A stretch of DNA of 16,609 nucleotides from CAZKBP01 sp964551015 (GTDB lineage Bacteria; Bacteroidota; Bacteroidia; Cytophagales; Microscillaceae), in NCBI GenBank assembly GCA_964551015.1, contig CAZKBP010000065.1:1-16609 (forward strand), written 5' to 3'. Shown here in pieces: positions 1-9,011 of this stretch. Positions within the stretch are counted from its first letter, which is position 1, and each line of letters opens with the position of its first letter. A program made the translations under genes and the position numbers. The notes below the pieces were generated by a model. The model made no database searches, was not told the DNA's origin, and was given only the letters and a program-made list of their open reading frames with translations.

Positions 1-510
1 CTTAATTTCAATTAACAAACCGCCAATTTTGGTCTAAAGAACTGAAGGTACTTTATTTTGCCTCATAGGTCCGCTACTTGTGCTTTTCCCTTTGCATTGT
101 AAATGGGCTTCCCGTGTTCCATAATTGAGCCTGAATAGGCGTCCTGCCAATTCAATGAGGCTTGTCACATAGCCAGCAAACAGGTAGCCGCTATGTTCTT
201 CAAATTTCTCTTAGATAAAATGTTTTTGACAACAAGTATCCCTCTCGAGGGCACTTCATCATTGGTTCGCTTTCGCTCAGCTCCCTTATTCTTACCTGAC
301 ATCTCTACCGATGCCTTTTCCTTAGCCGCTCAATACCGAAGCATTACTTACTACCTCAGCACCGTAGGGTGGTTTGTTGGCTTCGCCTGTACAAGGCCAA
401 GGGTAGGCCTACTACCATCCCAAAACAGCATACAAAAAAATGTGGGTTCATTACTTCACGACACACCTAAGACCAGATGGGGGTACTATATTCAGACCTA
501 AACATCTCAC
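1..510 (-). mobile_element. Probable 5' ribozyme portion (domain I onward) of a group II intron
   Basis: No coding potential is convincing here. Read on the minus strand, the stretch has the purine-rich, GNRA-rich look of a group II intron: GAGCTGAGCGAAAGCGAACC near 265-290, like the domain I coordination-loop region, and GGAACACGGGAAGCCC near 105-120. It begins at 510 with GTGAG, close to the GUGYG 5' splice-site consensus. From 510 to the window edge is about the usual length of domains I-III, so the intron's reverse transcriptase would lie beyond position 1. The assignment comes from motif memory rather than folding, so class and exact boundary are uncertain. A 102-codon plus-strand frame (193-501) is the antisense of this RNA and is not a gene. 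Confidence 0.55.
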
Positions 511-536
511 TTTGCAAGGTTAAATTCCAGAAAAGA

Positions 537-568
537 TTTGCCCTTCCTATAAAAAAAAAATAGCTTTA
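537..568 (+). promoter_or_regulatory. Putative Bacteroidota-type promoter for the four-gene envelope operon
   Basis: TTTG at 537-540 is followed after exactly 20 nt by TAGCTTTA at 561-568. This matches the Bacteroidota -33 (TTG/TTTG) and -7 (TAnnTTTG) elements at all but the last base. The spacer contains an A10 run. Transcription would start near 575 and leave a leader of about 128 nt before the ATG at 703. The call rests on sequence match only. Confidence 0.45.
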
Positions 569-583
569 TAGCCTCTTTTAAAC

Positions 584-602
584 TGCTTTTTGCCAAAAAG
601 CA
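584..602. repeat. Perfect 8-bp inverted repeat in the operon leader
   Basis: TGCTTTTT and AAAAAGCA are perfectly complementary around a 3-nt GCC loop. The element sits in the predicted leader between the promoter and the first ATG, and is followed by an AT-rich run. It could be a weak leader hairpin or a regulator-binding palindrome. It is too AT-rich to be a convincing terminator. Confidence 0.4.
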
Positions 603-702
603 AAAATTTCTTTTTACTATGGGTAACCTTTTTCTAAACCGGTCTCTCATCATTGAAAATCATTAATATTCACTTGAATTCACAATTCAATTACCTACCC
701 TT

Positions 703-1935
703 ATGTGTTTTTCTAAGAAGATATATATGTACTGGTTAATAGTCCTTTGCGGGCTTCTAATTTTCATTAGTCCTTTGGTAACGGTCAGAGCTCAGGAAGC
801 TGACTTTGCCCGCATATTTATAAATCGGGAAAGTAGCAAACGTCCAAGCCGACCAGTAAACGTCTATTTTAACGAAAAGAAAGTCTTTGAGCTATCCTTA
901 GGAGAGGCTTATCGCTATAATATTCTTTCGGAAGGCCAACTGGAGATAACAATTGCTTTGGGTGCTTATCAAAAAGGCAGGGATAATTCCCGTACCCTTA
1001 CCATAGAAAAGGGAAAATCATATTATTTTACAATCGGGGCTACCGACAACAAACTCACTTATATTTCAGATCCGGCGGAGGGGGAGAAGGTATTTAAAAA
1101 AATAGATGACTCCTCAATAAAAACCGAGGCTGAATCCAAAGACAATCCTTTGCCTCAGATGAGCGCCTCCGCCCGGATTGCCGTCATCCGGCAAAGAGCC
1201 GCCGCCAAAAAAGAAGAGGTCAAACGAAAAGCCGCTGAGCTCGAGGAACAGATTGATGACTATTTCCAGGAATTAAAGAATAGCGCCCAGTTAGCTCAGG
1301 AAGTTCAAGCGGAAATCCAGGTAGAAATTGAGGAAGGTGAAGTTGTGGATGGAGTCCCCACCTACAATCTCCGGGCGAGCTACAGCTATGACATAGACAA
1401 AGAAAGCTCCGCTTTGAACATGTCTTTGGTACATTACCCTTCCGGAGCCTATTTGCTCAACCAATCTCCCGCTGCCAAAGCCATTGCCAATGCGGCCCGC
1501 TTGACCATCGAGAAATATTTATTTGAGTTCCTGGAGCCAGGAAGTATCATTGATTTTGTAATCATTGGTTCGGCTGATGGGGTTCCGATCACTAGCTATT
1601 ATCCTTATGGAAATGAATTTGGGCCACTCGATAATTTTAAGTTTTACGAAGCGGATAATTACGAAGTATTTGCTTCAACAGATCAGTTATATTATCAGGA
1701 AAATTTTGCGAGTCAGCAAATTCAGCTTGCCCACAGAGATAGCATTAATCTTAACCAAACCCTTGCTTTCCTAAGAAGCTACGGCATTCGTCATTACTTT
1801 GAAAACAACATAGAAGCCCTCAAAAGCGCAGAAAAACGCTTTACCCACTTTGCCAAAGTAGAGGAGAGCGAAGATGCAAAATTCCGAAAAGTTACCATCC
1901 AGATTTTAATTGAGGATGTGATCAAGGCCAAATAA
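703..1935 (+). CDS. Exported envelope protein: DUF2846-like domain, coiled coil, OmpA-like C-terminus
   Basis: The 410-residue product starts with a signal peptide (KK near residues 5-6, hydrophobic to about 28, probable cut after RAQ at 31). Residues 36-120 form a beta-rich domain resembling DUF2846/PEGA-like modules: NVYFNEKKVFELSLGE, then a conserved GKSYYF..GATDN. Residues 155-210 are an Ala/Glu/Lys-rich coiled coil. The C-terminal 225-410 resembles a divergent OmpA-like peptidoglycan-associated domain, with FVIIGSADG and later N-x-TLAFLRSYGI in place of the usual N..LS..RA..V...L...GI. It may anchor to peptidoglycan, but the canonical binding residues are not clearly preserved. It is first in a four-gene operon; the next gene starts 34 bp downstream. 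The start at 703 keeps the basic n-region of the signal peptide; ATG at 727 is an alternative. The domain calls are inferred by eye. Confidence 0.8.
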   Translation: MCFSKKIYMYWLIVLCGLLIFISPLVTVRAQEADFARIFINRESSKRPSRPVNVYFNEKKVFELSLGEAYRYNILSEGQLEITIALGAYQKGRDNSRTLTIEKGKSYYFTIGATDNKLTYISDPAEGEKVFKKIDDSSIKTEAESKDNPLPQMSASARIAVIRQRAAAKKEEVKRKAAELEEQIDDYFQELKNSAQLAQEVQAEIQVEIEEGEVVDGVPTYNLRASYSYDIDKESSALNMSLVHYPSGAYLLNQSPAAKAIANAARLTIEKYLFEFLEPGSIIDFVIIGSADGVPITSYYPYGNEFGPLDNFKFYEADNYEVFASTDQLYYQENFASQQIQLAHRDSINLNQTLAFLRSYGIRHYFENNIEALKSAEKRFTHFAKVEESEDAKFRKVTIQILIEDVIKAK

Positions 1936-1969
1936 TTAACTTTTTATAAACATATCAAACCAATATTAA

Positions 1970-3817
1970 ATGAAGCTCAATAGTTTTTATCCGATTTTAG
2001 TCCTGTTATTTCTATGTGTTTCTTTCGGGAGAGCTCAGAAGATTAAGCAAAAGACCATCACTTTTGACTACATACGGCAACCTTTTTTTCAATTGCCAGC
2101 CAAAGTAGAGACCTATGAAGTAAAAGTGCATCTCAATAAGTTTGTTAGGGACTTTTATAATTCCCTGGGAAGAGCCGACTCGCTTCAGACTGAATACCGA
2201 CAGTCGGTTATTCTGGACGGCTATGGTCTGGTAAAAGAGAAGGGGGATATTTGGGTGGAAATCGATTTAAAAACAACTCGGCCTTTCAAGGTAGTGAATA
2301 AAATTCATAAAGGCAGCGAAACCGTCGGGCAAGGAGAGGAAGCCAAAAGCTACCCCTACACGGCATATTACAAACAGATAGAGTACGGCAAAGCCAGTGT
2401 AAAACTGGTGATGAGAAATGATCAGGGCATCTTTCTGGAGAGAGAGATGGCCATAACTGTCCCCGATAATTATAAAATTTTTGGGAGTAAAGGTCCCGAC
2501 AACTATTATCCTACCCCTTTACTCAGGGAAAAATCCTGGAAAAAAGGTAAAATAGCCTTCCTAAACCGCATCGCCAGTATTACCTTCGGCAGCCTGAGTT
2601 TGGATATTTCTGAGATCTTCAGTGAATTCTGTCTCCGAAAAAGAAGTCATCAGCTCGAGTTGGAGATTATCCAAAAAGCCCGGGGCAAACAAGAACATAC
2701 TTATGAGGATTACGATCAGGCATTGGCAAGCTTTGAAGAAGGCTTAAAAATGATCGGAGAAGACAGCATTATTACGACCAATAAATTTGTGCAACCCAAG
2801 TACGAAGAAAGCACCAAAAAAATCCAGGAAGCCATCCAGATCTGGGAAAAAATGCTGGAAGAAGAAGATCCCAAAAAGGAAAGTGCCCGGGTAAATAAAA
2901 AAATAGGCCGCACCATTCGTTACAATCTCGCCAAAGCCTACACCTGGCTTGAAGACTATGCCAAAGCCGAGGAATACTTCCAAATCCGACTGGATGAAGG
3001 AAATGCTCTAAAAAACATAGGAAAAGGCATCCGGAATTTTGAAAAATTCTTGCTGTCGCAAAGATACCGAAGCCAGCAGAATAAGTGGCGCCAGGTCTAT
3101 ACGACTCCCGAGGAAGCCCAAAACCCCAACTCTCCTCCACAACCCGACGGTATTTATGATACAGAAATCAACTACGCCCAACCGGCCAGCTTATACATTT
3201 ATTGTGATGGGGATTTATTCAACTCCGGGGACTACACGGTATATTTGAATAATCAGCCTCTAGGTGCTAATCTCACTTCCGGGGAAGGGATCATCTATGA
3301 GATCTACTCTCGAGGCTTCCTCTTACTTTCCCTTAGCAAAGTAGACTCGGATGGACTAATCACCCGCCCACAGCCCATTAGTCAGATCATTAGCCAGGAA
3401 TTGTTAGATATGAACCTGAGCCAGTTTATGTCTGTTCAAAATGCCTATACCTACAATGCCCTGACTGGTTTTTATAACCCATCGATAAGCCAGCCCCTCA
3501 CCATGATCAGCCCCCTCTCGGCGGTGGTTTCAGACATCAATTACCGAAGTATCAACAAAGGAGATATTATCCTGGATGTTCAACCTGGGGCTCATTACTA
3601 CCTCCGAATTTCTGCCGCCGATAATGCCATCCGTCAAAAGGATGAAATGGATGGTGAACAGGAGTTCTATCGCCGGGAAACCAATGCTATCCTGCTGGAA
3701 GAGGATATCTATAATCCCATTCCCAGTATGAGTATTTTTAATGCTCGCATTCAGGGTCTTGACCTCACAAAAGATCTTACTACCATCATTGAACAAAAGA
3801 CAAAAGGAGACAAATAA
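1970..3817 (+). CDS. Large exported protein with helical-repeat middle and DUF2846-like C-terminal domain
   Basis: This 615-residue protein has a signal peptide (cut probably after GRAQ, residue 23). The N-terminal 25-170 is beta-rich and unrecognised. Residues 240-365 are strongly helical and TPR-like, with A-L-A-S-F-E-E-G-L and a better match at 316-345 (YNLAKAYTWLEDYAKAEEYF), so protein-protein binding is likely. Residues 406-552 match the layout of the N-terminal domain of the preceding gene: YTVYLNNQPL, an LxxGE-like turn, Y-E-I-Y-S-R-G-F-L-L-L-S-L, and after an insertion at about 466-530 the closing PGAHYYLRISAADN. It lies 34 bp after the first gene and 27 bp before the third, so co-transcription is likely. 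No enzyme motif is visible. The product is probably periplasmic or outer-membrane associated, with unknown function. Confidence 0.8.
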   Translation: MKLNSFYPILVLLFLCVSFGRAQKIKQKTITFDYIRQPFFQLPAKVETYEVKVHLNKFVRDFYNSLGRADSLQTEYRQSVILDGYGLVKEKGDIWVEIDLKTTRPFKVVNKIHKGSETVGQGEEAKSYPYTAYYKQIEYGKASVKLVMRNDQGIFLEREMAITVPDNYKIFGSKGPDNYYPTPLLREKSWKKGKIAFLNRIASITFGSLSLDISEIFSEFCLRKRSHQLELEIIQKARGKQEHTYEDYDQALASFEEGLKMIGEDSIITTNKFVQPKYEESTKKIQEAIQIWEKMLEEEDPKKESARVNKKIGRTIRYNLAKAYTWLEDYAKAEEYFQIRLDEGNALKNIGKGIRNFEKFLLSQRYRSQQNKWRQVYTTPEEAQNPNSPPQPDGIYDTEINYAQPASLYIYCDGDLFNSGDYTVYLNNQPLGANLTSGEGIIYEIYSRGFLLLSLSKVDSDGLITRPQPISQIISQELLDMNLSQFMSVQNAYTYNALTGFYNPSISQPLTMISPLSAVVSDINYRSINKGDIILDVQPGAHYYLRISAADNAIRQKDEMDGEQEFYRRETNAILLEEDIYNPIPSMSIFNARIQGLDLTKDLTTIIEQKTKGDK

Positions 3818-3844
3818 ATTAAGGACTCAATTCCCCCAGAAAAC

Positions 3845-5518
3845 ATGAAAATAAGTAAACTACTACTGATCAAATGTGTATTGGCCTTACTAATCCTGGC
3901 CCCTCAGGATGGCTGGGCTCAGGACGGAGCCCTGGCCATGCTGAAAAGAGCTCGAGAAGCCGATGAAGGCAATAATGACGAATATGCCGTCTTCTTCTCC
4001 GCATTGTTCTTACAAAGAAGTACGAATAAAAATAAGATAGCAGAGGCAAAAGACATCCTGGACAGAAAATATGATACCTATATATCTAAAAACACGTCCA
4101 GGGTTAATACCCTAAAAGCCGCTTTTCCTCAATTAAGAGGAGATGCCGCGGTAGAAAATGCGGAGGAAGTATATGCTATTTACAAAAGTCTGCTTCGTAC
4201 TACTACCGCCCTTAGCTATGTCCCGGAAGATTACTGGAGCATACAGTCTAACAATGACAAAGAAGTACGCCCCGAGTTCATAGATTTTCTGGAGGAAAAG
4301 GTAGAAGCAAAAAAACAGGTTCTTATTTCCAAGGAAGTCGCCGTGGCCCAGTATCTGGGCGAAGGACTGGAAAAGGCTCAGTCTGATCAAATTTCTGATA
4401 AAAAAGAAGCTTTAGACATTTTAGAAAAGGCCTTAAAATACAATAACAGGAACCCTGATGTGGTAGATGCCTATGCCGCCATTCGTAGTGAAATTTCGGG
4501 TATTTATTCTTCCAAAGCGGTAGAGTTATTAAAAAAAGGAGGGCTTGAAAATACAGAAGCTGCCCTAGCTGAGCTTTTTAATGCCCTGGACTATGCAAAT
4601 AATGATGCCCAGATGGAAGTAATCGGGGAAAGGATTGAAATCGTTGAGGACAAAATATCTGAGATTAAAGCCGAATCTCTGTATCAAAATGCCCTCTCTC
4701 TCTCAAAAAGCAGCACGGAAGCGGATTTACGATCCGCCCTGACTACGCTCGAGAAAGTGGCCGAAATAGATCCGGAATACAAGGACCTGCCTTCTCTGGT
4801 AGAACAAACAGAGAGCAGACTGGTTGATGTGTATTTGAATTCTTCCGAAGTCTTATTTAATAAGGAAGAGGCCATTAGTAAAGCGGAAGGACTTGAGGCA
4901 TTGAATAAAGCCGAAGCCATAGATGCGGATCACGAAAAAATCATTGCTTTCCGGGAAAAGTACCAGGAAGTAATTGATTATCTGAATAATATTCTGATCG
5001 ATAGCCGGGATGGGAAAGTATACCCTACGGTCAAAATAGGCGAAGCTCTCTGGACAAACCTGAATTTTACTTTTTCTCTTGGAGAAAGCCAGAGCTGCTA
5101 TCCTCCGGAACTGGGGGACAGAATTGAAAACAAGGAGGCCTTCTGTGAAAAATATGGTCATATTTATGATTCCAAAGTCCTTAGCAATCAACTTGCAAAA
5201 CTAATCCCTCCTGGTTGGCACCTTCCCAGCATAGAGGAGTGGGATGCGGCACTGATAAAAGTAAAAGAAGAAAATAGCTCGGTCTCTCTACTGGATGCTC
5301 TCTCTATTCAAAATCCTAATCTAAGTATATCCGAAACAGATACCAGCAGGGTATTATATTTTGCTACTTCCTCTAACCTGGTATGGAATGCGGCCGGAGA
5401 GGAAGCCATGGTACTGTATGGATTTGATCAGCAAGGAAATAAGCTTACAGCAAATGATGCCCGGCTCAGCCGATATGTTTTTGTCCGACTCATTAAGGAT
5501 TCTAAAAAAAACAATTAA
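3845..5518 (+). CDS. Exported helical-repeat protein with C-terminal FISUMP module
   Basis: The 557-residue product has a signal peptide (cut probably after GWAQ, residue 26) and a long Ala/Glu-rich helical region (28-380) with TPR-like periodicity, for example K-K-E-A-L-D-I-L-E-K-A-L near 186-197. The C-terminus (about 383-553) is recognisable as a FISUMP (Fibrobacter succinogenes major paralogous) module. Its hallmarks are DSRDGKVYPTVKIGEALW (386-403), a CY pair (418-419), YGHIYDSK (437-444) and PPGWHLPSIEEW (455-466). FISUMP modules are typical of surface-exposed or exported proteins of Fibrobacteres and Bacteroidota, and their biochemical role is poorly understood. This copy lacks the usual WWS/R-x-VRC ending and finishes with RYVFVRLIKD, a degenerate form. 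The gene is third in the operon, with gaps of 27 and 24 bp. Confidence 0.83.
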   Translation: MKISKLLLIKCVLALLILAPQDGWAQDGALAMLKRAREADEGNNDEYAVFFSALFLQRSTNKNKIAEAKDILDRKYDTYISKNTSRVNTLKAAFPQLRGDAAVENAEEVYAIYKSLLRTTTALSYVPEDYWSIQSNNDKEVRPEFIDFLEEKVEAKKQVLISKEVAVAQYLGEGLEKAQSDQISDKKEALDILEKALKYNNRNPDVVDAYAAIRSEISGIYSSKAVELLKKGGLENTEAALAELFNALDYANNDAQMEVIGERIEIVEDKISEIKAESLYQNALSLSKSSTEADLRSALTTLEKVAEIDPEYKDLPSLVEQTESRLVDVYLNSSEVLFNKEEAISKAEGLEALNKAEAIDADHEKIIAFREKYQEVIDYLNNILIDSRDGKVYPTVKIGEALWTNLNFTFSLGESQSCYPPELGDRIENKEAFCEKYGHIYDSKVLSNQLAKLIPPGWHLPSIEEWDAALIKVKEENSSVSLLDALSIQNPNLSISETDTSRVLYFATSSNLVWNAAGEEAMVLYGFDQQGNKLTANDARLSRYVFVRLIKDSKKNN

Positions 5519-5542
5519 ACTTACTTAAACAAACAAATTCCG

Positions 5543-7861
5543 ATGCAATACAATAAGCAATTATTTTTCAGCCTGGCCTTTTGCCTGCTATTTCCGGTTT
5601 TCCTTTTCGGACAAGATCAGGAAGTGAAATGGAAAACTACCATTGAAGGAAATTTTAAATGGTGGGATATTTTGGACACCGGTATTCTTATGGTTCAATC
5701 CAGTGATGCGCTTTATGGGATAGATCCTGAGAAACAAGAAATTGTCTGGACTATTAACGACCTTCCCAGTGATAATCAGGAAGATTTTCTTCCCGTAGAA
5801 AACACCCCTTTCATTCGGATTTCCAAAGGAAAGTTTGGAAATAAACTCCTCAATGCCGATAATACGCGGGAAGTAATTATCGATGCTTACCGCGGAATCG
5901 TCTTATTTGATAGTAAAACCTCGGATATCAAACAAGTGGAAAAAGTTAACTTCCTGCCTTCCATTAATCGTCTTTTTGTGCAGGGTAAAATTGAAAAAAG
6001 TCTGGGGGGAAGGTTTATCAACCTGGATGATGGAAGCAAGGCCTGGGAGGTAGATCTCTCCGATGGGAAAAGCTTGCTTACAACCCTGGTAGATAAATAT
6101 GTATTTGAGGACGAAAGCTATGGTACTCCGGTAAGTCTCGCTCCGGTTTCTGACAAAAATGGAAACGTGATCCTGGCCCTTCCCAGATACAAGGCGCTTG
6201 TGAAGCTGGATGGAAAAACGGGCGAAACCATCTGGCGAAAGGAACTGGGAGAAGTAAGACAGTTCTATTTAAGCCCCGAGAAAGATAAAATCCTGATTTA
6301 CAGCTATGACCTGGAGCCGGATTTTCGAGCCAGTCTTCCGGCAGTGCTTAATGATGAAGCAAGTACGACTGCCGAAGAACCCGAGAAAAAAAGTAAAATC
6401 ATCGGCCTGAATCCTTTCAAAAAGAATAAAAAACAGAATACGGGGGATGAAGATGCCTTAGACGAGGAAAATGCGGCCAAAGCAAAGAAAGAAAAGAAAG
6501 GGGTCTTTGGACTAGCCAAAAGTGTAAAAGAGGTTGTCTCCGGGGATACCGACAACCCTTTTATCCGCTCCTTGTTTACCCTTGATGTAGAGACCGGCGA
6601 AGCCCTTTGGCATTACCAACCGGATTTCTACCGGATCTTCGTGCCTTATGGTAAGAGGTTTCTCCTAGCCAGCAAAGGGCATCTTCGCTTCCTGGATTTC
6701 AATACTGGTAATATTGAGGCCAGTTATAGGGTAAAACCCGGAGAAACAGTTGTGTTTTACCGATTTCAAAAAGATGGGGTATATGTGGCCACTACCGCCC
6801 CTAACCAAAAAAACAAGATCACATATTTATATAAATTTACCAATGATGGAGAATTGGTTTGGACTACTCCATCCTTACCCGGTAACCATTGGGACTTCGG
6901 CTTTGCCGGACAGGGCAAGTTTTATATTCTGACCCTTACTCACCTAAGTATATTTGATTCCGGTACCGGAAAGGAAATTGCCCAAAAAAGACTGGAATTT
7001 CCTTATACCATTAAGCAGGAAACCCGAAATGGCGAAACGGTCAATGTAAAATATGTGGCCGACCGGATCCTGCTCAGTGACCCCCTGAGTGAATCCCTGT
7101 TTATTTATTATAAGGGAGGACAATATGTATATCGGATGGATGCCAAAGATGGCAAAGTGAACAGAATTATCTCAGACATTGGTTTCAAGGGGGGAAAAGA
7201 AGAAGAGGGAGCCCACTCTCTGGAAATCCTGCCCGATGGAAATTACCTGATTTCTTCTAATCAAAATTTTCTGTGCTTTGATAAAGATGGCAAGGTGATC
7301 TACCGTAAATATTACCGAAAGCCCGGACGCTTTGCCCGCTCCCTGGGTAATTTTGGAAAAGCACTGGGAGCAGTGACGGCTTATTATGCAGGCTCATACG
7401 CATTACTTGTGGGATATGCCTACCTCTACAAAGACTTTTTGAGTAATGGGCCAATCACTCGGGTGGGGCGAGCACTTGATAGTAAGAATGCCCAACTTGC
7501 CAAATCCGGAATCGTTCAAGCCAAAGATCTTTTCGAGATTTCCCGAAATATAAATTTCAGTGCCAGCGCCAGTTTTGACAATACGGCGGATGTGCCGCTC
7601 AATCCCAAAATCCAGGAAGCTTATGATCGGATCGAGTCCCGGGTGGTTTCTCTCTTTTCCTCCTCCAAATACAAATATGTTTTCTCAAGAAATGATGACA
7701 AGACGGAAGGCTTGTTTCAATTAGATGTCTATCAGGACAAAGAACTGACTTTCATCCCTTTTGATGACAAAACCCCAGAATACGAAATCGATTATATCCG
7801 GGGGGAGCTCTATTTTTTATCAGAAAAAAATGAAATCAGCGTCTTCGAGCTTCAGGAGTAA
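5543..7861 (+). CDS. Exported PQQ-like (quinoprotein-type) beta-propeller protein
   Basis: The 772-residue product has a signal peptide ending at LFGQ (24) and repeated blades of the PQQ_2/quinoprotein type. Examples are YGIDPEKQEIVWT (58-70), LVKLDGKTGETIWRKEL (219-235), LFTLDVETGEALWHY (344-358), LRFLDFNTGNIEAS (381-394) and a later FCFDKDGKVIYRKYY. The repeated D-x-x-T-G-E-x-x-W signature marks each blade. No dehydrogenase domain or haem motif is seen, so this is a scaffold or binding propeller, not a PQQ enzyme. A Lys/Glu-rich low-complexity insert (about 272-338) interrupts the propeller, probably as an exposed loop. A Gly/Ala/Tyr-rich segment near 600-640 is hydrophobic and could touch membrane or form a helical hairpin. 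It is the last gene of the operon and is followed 26 bp later by a terminator. Confidence 0.85.
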   Translation: MQYNKQLFFSLAFCLLFPVFLFGQDQEVKWKTTIEGNFKWWDILDTGILMVQSSDALYGIDPEKQEIVWTINDLPSDNQEDFLPVENTPFIRISKGKFGNKLLNADNTREVIIDAYRGIVLFDSKTSDIKQVEKVNFLPSINRLFVQGKIEKSLGGRFINLDDGSKAWEVDLSDGKSLLTTLVDKYVFEDESYGTPVSLAPVSDKNGNVILALPRYKALVKLDGKTGETIWRKELGEVRQFYLSPEKDKILIYSYDLEPDFRASLPAVLNDEASTTAEEPEKKSKIIGLNPFKKNKKQNTGDEDALDEENAAKAKKEKKGVFGLAKSVKEVVSGDTDNPFIRSLFTLDVETGEALWHYQPDFYRIFVPYGKRFLLASKGHLRFLDFNTGNIEASYRVKPGETVVFYRFQKDGVYVATTAPNQKNKITYLYKFTNDGELVWTTPSLPGNHWDFGFAGQGKFYILTLTHLSIFDSGTGKEIAQKRLEFPYTIKQETRNGETVNVKYVADRILLSDPLSESLFIYYKGGQYVYRMDAKDGKVNRIISDIGFKGGKEEEGAHSLEILPDGNYLISSNQNFLCFDKDGKVIYRKYYRKPGRFARSLGNFGKALGAVTAYYAGSYALLVGYAYLYKDFLSNGPITRVGRALDSKNAQLAKSGIVQAKDLFEISRNINFSASASFDNTADVPLNPKIQEAYDRIESRVVSLFSSSKYKYVFSRNDDKTEGLFQLDVYQDKELTFIPFDDKTPEYEIDYIRGELYFLSEKNEISVFELQE

Positions 7862-7887
7862 AAGATAAGATTAGGATTGCATAGGCC

Positions 7888-7922
7888 ACCACTCAGTGCT
7901 ACTGGGTGGTTTTTTCTTTTTA
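7888..7922 (+). terminator. Rho-independent terminator of the envelope operon
   Basis: ACCACTCAGT (7888-7897) pairs with ACTGGGTGGT (7901-7910) through ten base pairs, one of them G-U, around a GCT loop. A T-rich tail (tttttctttt) follows directly. It lies 26 bp past the propeller stop codon and marks the end of the transcript. Confidence 0.85.
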
Positions 7923-8209
7923 ATAGTATTCCGGTTTCTTCCTGAAATACCTCCGGGGCTCCCCGAGGATTGTCTTGCCTTCATCAATTGTTTTTAGAAA
8001 ATATTCTCCCTCCTACCCCCGAGCCGGGATTTACCACCCTTTTCCGATTCATAGGCGGGCATACTTTTTTAACGGGAAAAAAATATTTTTCTGTTTTTTC
8101 TTGAAATGGGTGGGTAACCTTTCCTCCGGTCGCACTCTAATCGGCAAACAATCACAAAAAGCGCTCGCCGAAAAGCTTAAAAGAGAGTAGGCAATTTAAT
8201 CACAAACCT
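7923..8209. other. Intergenic region without a convincing gene
   Basis: These 287 bp separate the operon terminator from the barrel gene. There is a short GC-rich imperfect palindrome at 7951-7969 and an AT-rich stretch at 8070-8105. A 71-codon open frame (7975-8190) has Pro/Tyr/Phe-rich composition with no family resemblance and no leader features, so it is not called. The promoter of the barrel gene must lie here, but no TTG-N20-TAnnTTTG pair stands out. Confidence 0.5.
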
Positions 8210-8989
8210 ATGGATTATTTAAAGAAGTCTGTTTTAATCATCATTTTAATGTTAAAGTGCGTATACGTAGCATCTGCACAAAATTTTAAACTTTACGGAG
8301 GAGTTTCTTATCAGGGAGTCAATACCGATGACTTCAATGACTTTCACATCTCGGACTGGGAAAGATTTCGGGGCGCCAGTGAGGGAAGGGTCAATGCCCC
8401 ACTGTCCAGCAAAAACGCTAATAACTCGATTGGCGCCCATGTAGGTGCTCAATATGATTTGGGAGACCGATTCGGTCTGATCTTGGAAGGATCCTTGGGT
8501 TTTGGAAATGTGTCTTATTACGCAGTTACGGGAGGAATCAATTACAATTTCATCAGTGGAGAAAAATTCAAACTGGGCATCAGCCCCCGGGTCGGTTACA
8601 GCAGTGCTTCGGCCAACTTTGGAGAAATTAATTTGATTGATGGATTCACGGCTCCGGTGATCATTACAGAGGGTACTTTTACCAACGGCGACAGGCTGAG
8701 CGTTGAATCATCCGGAATCTTTGCTCAGGTTGGATTGGTTCCAGAATTTCGGGTCAATGAGCACTTCGGCATTCGGGCTTTTATTGGCTATGGTATCGGC
8801 TTCGGAGGCAATACCAATATTCTGGTGGAAACCAGAGGAGAAGAAATTGAAATCCCCCTTACCTCACCAGCCGTCCTAGAACCTATCTCAGATGAAATCG
8901 ATGCTTATAACAGCAATCCTAAATTAAATCTTACCGGTCTGGTTTTCCAATTGGGAGTCAGCTATAACTTAGGTGAGCTGTTTAACTAA
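8210..8989 (+). CDS. Small outer-membrane beta-barrel protein
   Basis: The 259-residue product has a signal peptide with a KK n-region and a probable cut after ASAQ (24). The mature part is an alternation of amphipathic strands with Gly/aromatic girdles, such as FGLILEGSLGFG, GINYNF, KLGISPRVGYSS, FGIRAFIGYGIGFGG and GLVFQLGVSYNL. This is the pattern of the OMP_b-brl/OmpW-like small barrel families common in Bacteroidota. The C-terminal strand ends ...GVSYNLGELFN, slightly past the usual terminal aromatic residue. An acidic loop (about 204-240) is probably extracellular. The gene is a single-gene unit with its own terminator, lying between the envelope operon and the caspase operon. Ligand or function cannot be read from the sequence. 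Confidence 0.82.
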   Translation: MDYLKKSVLIIILMLKCVYVASAQNFKLYGGVSYQGVNTDDFNDFHISDWERFRGASEGRVNAPLSSKNANNSIGAHVGAQYDLGDRFGLILEGSLGFGNVSYYAVTGGINYNFISGEKFKLGISPRVGYSSASANFGEINLIDGFTAPVIITEGTFTNGDRLSVESSGIFAQVGLVPEFRVNEHFGIRAFIGYGIGFGGNTNILVETRGEEIEIPLTSPAVLEPISDEIDAYNSNPKLNLTGLVFQLGVSYNLGELFN

Positions 8990-9011
8990 TCGCTTTGATA
9001 GCTCCTTAAAT

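Noticed and set aside
193..501. 102-codon plus-strand open frame
   Set aside because: It is antisense to the probable group II intron ribozyme. It has no leader, no family resemblance and biased composition.
5543..7861. PQQ-dependent dehydrogenase
   Set aside because: Only propeller blades are present. No cofactor-binding disulfide pair, catalytic Asp motif or cytochrome CxxCH motif was seen.
7951..7969. GC-rich imperfect palindrome, cctccgggg followed by ccccgagg
   Set aside because: The loop would be only 2 nt and there is no T-run after it, so it is not supported as a terminator.
7975..8190. 71-codon plus-strand open frame between the terminator and the barrel gene
   Set aside because: Composition is Pro/Phe/Tyr-rich with no recognisable domain, signal peptide or promoter. 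It is more likely chance in leader DNA.
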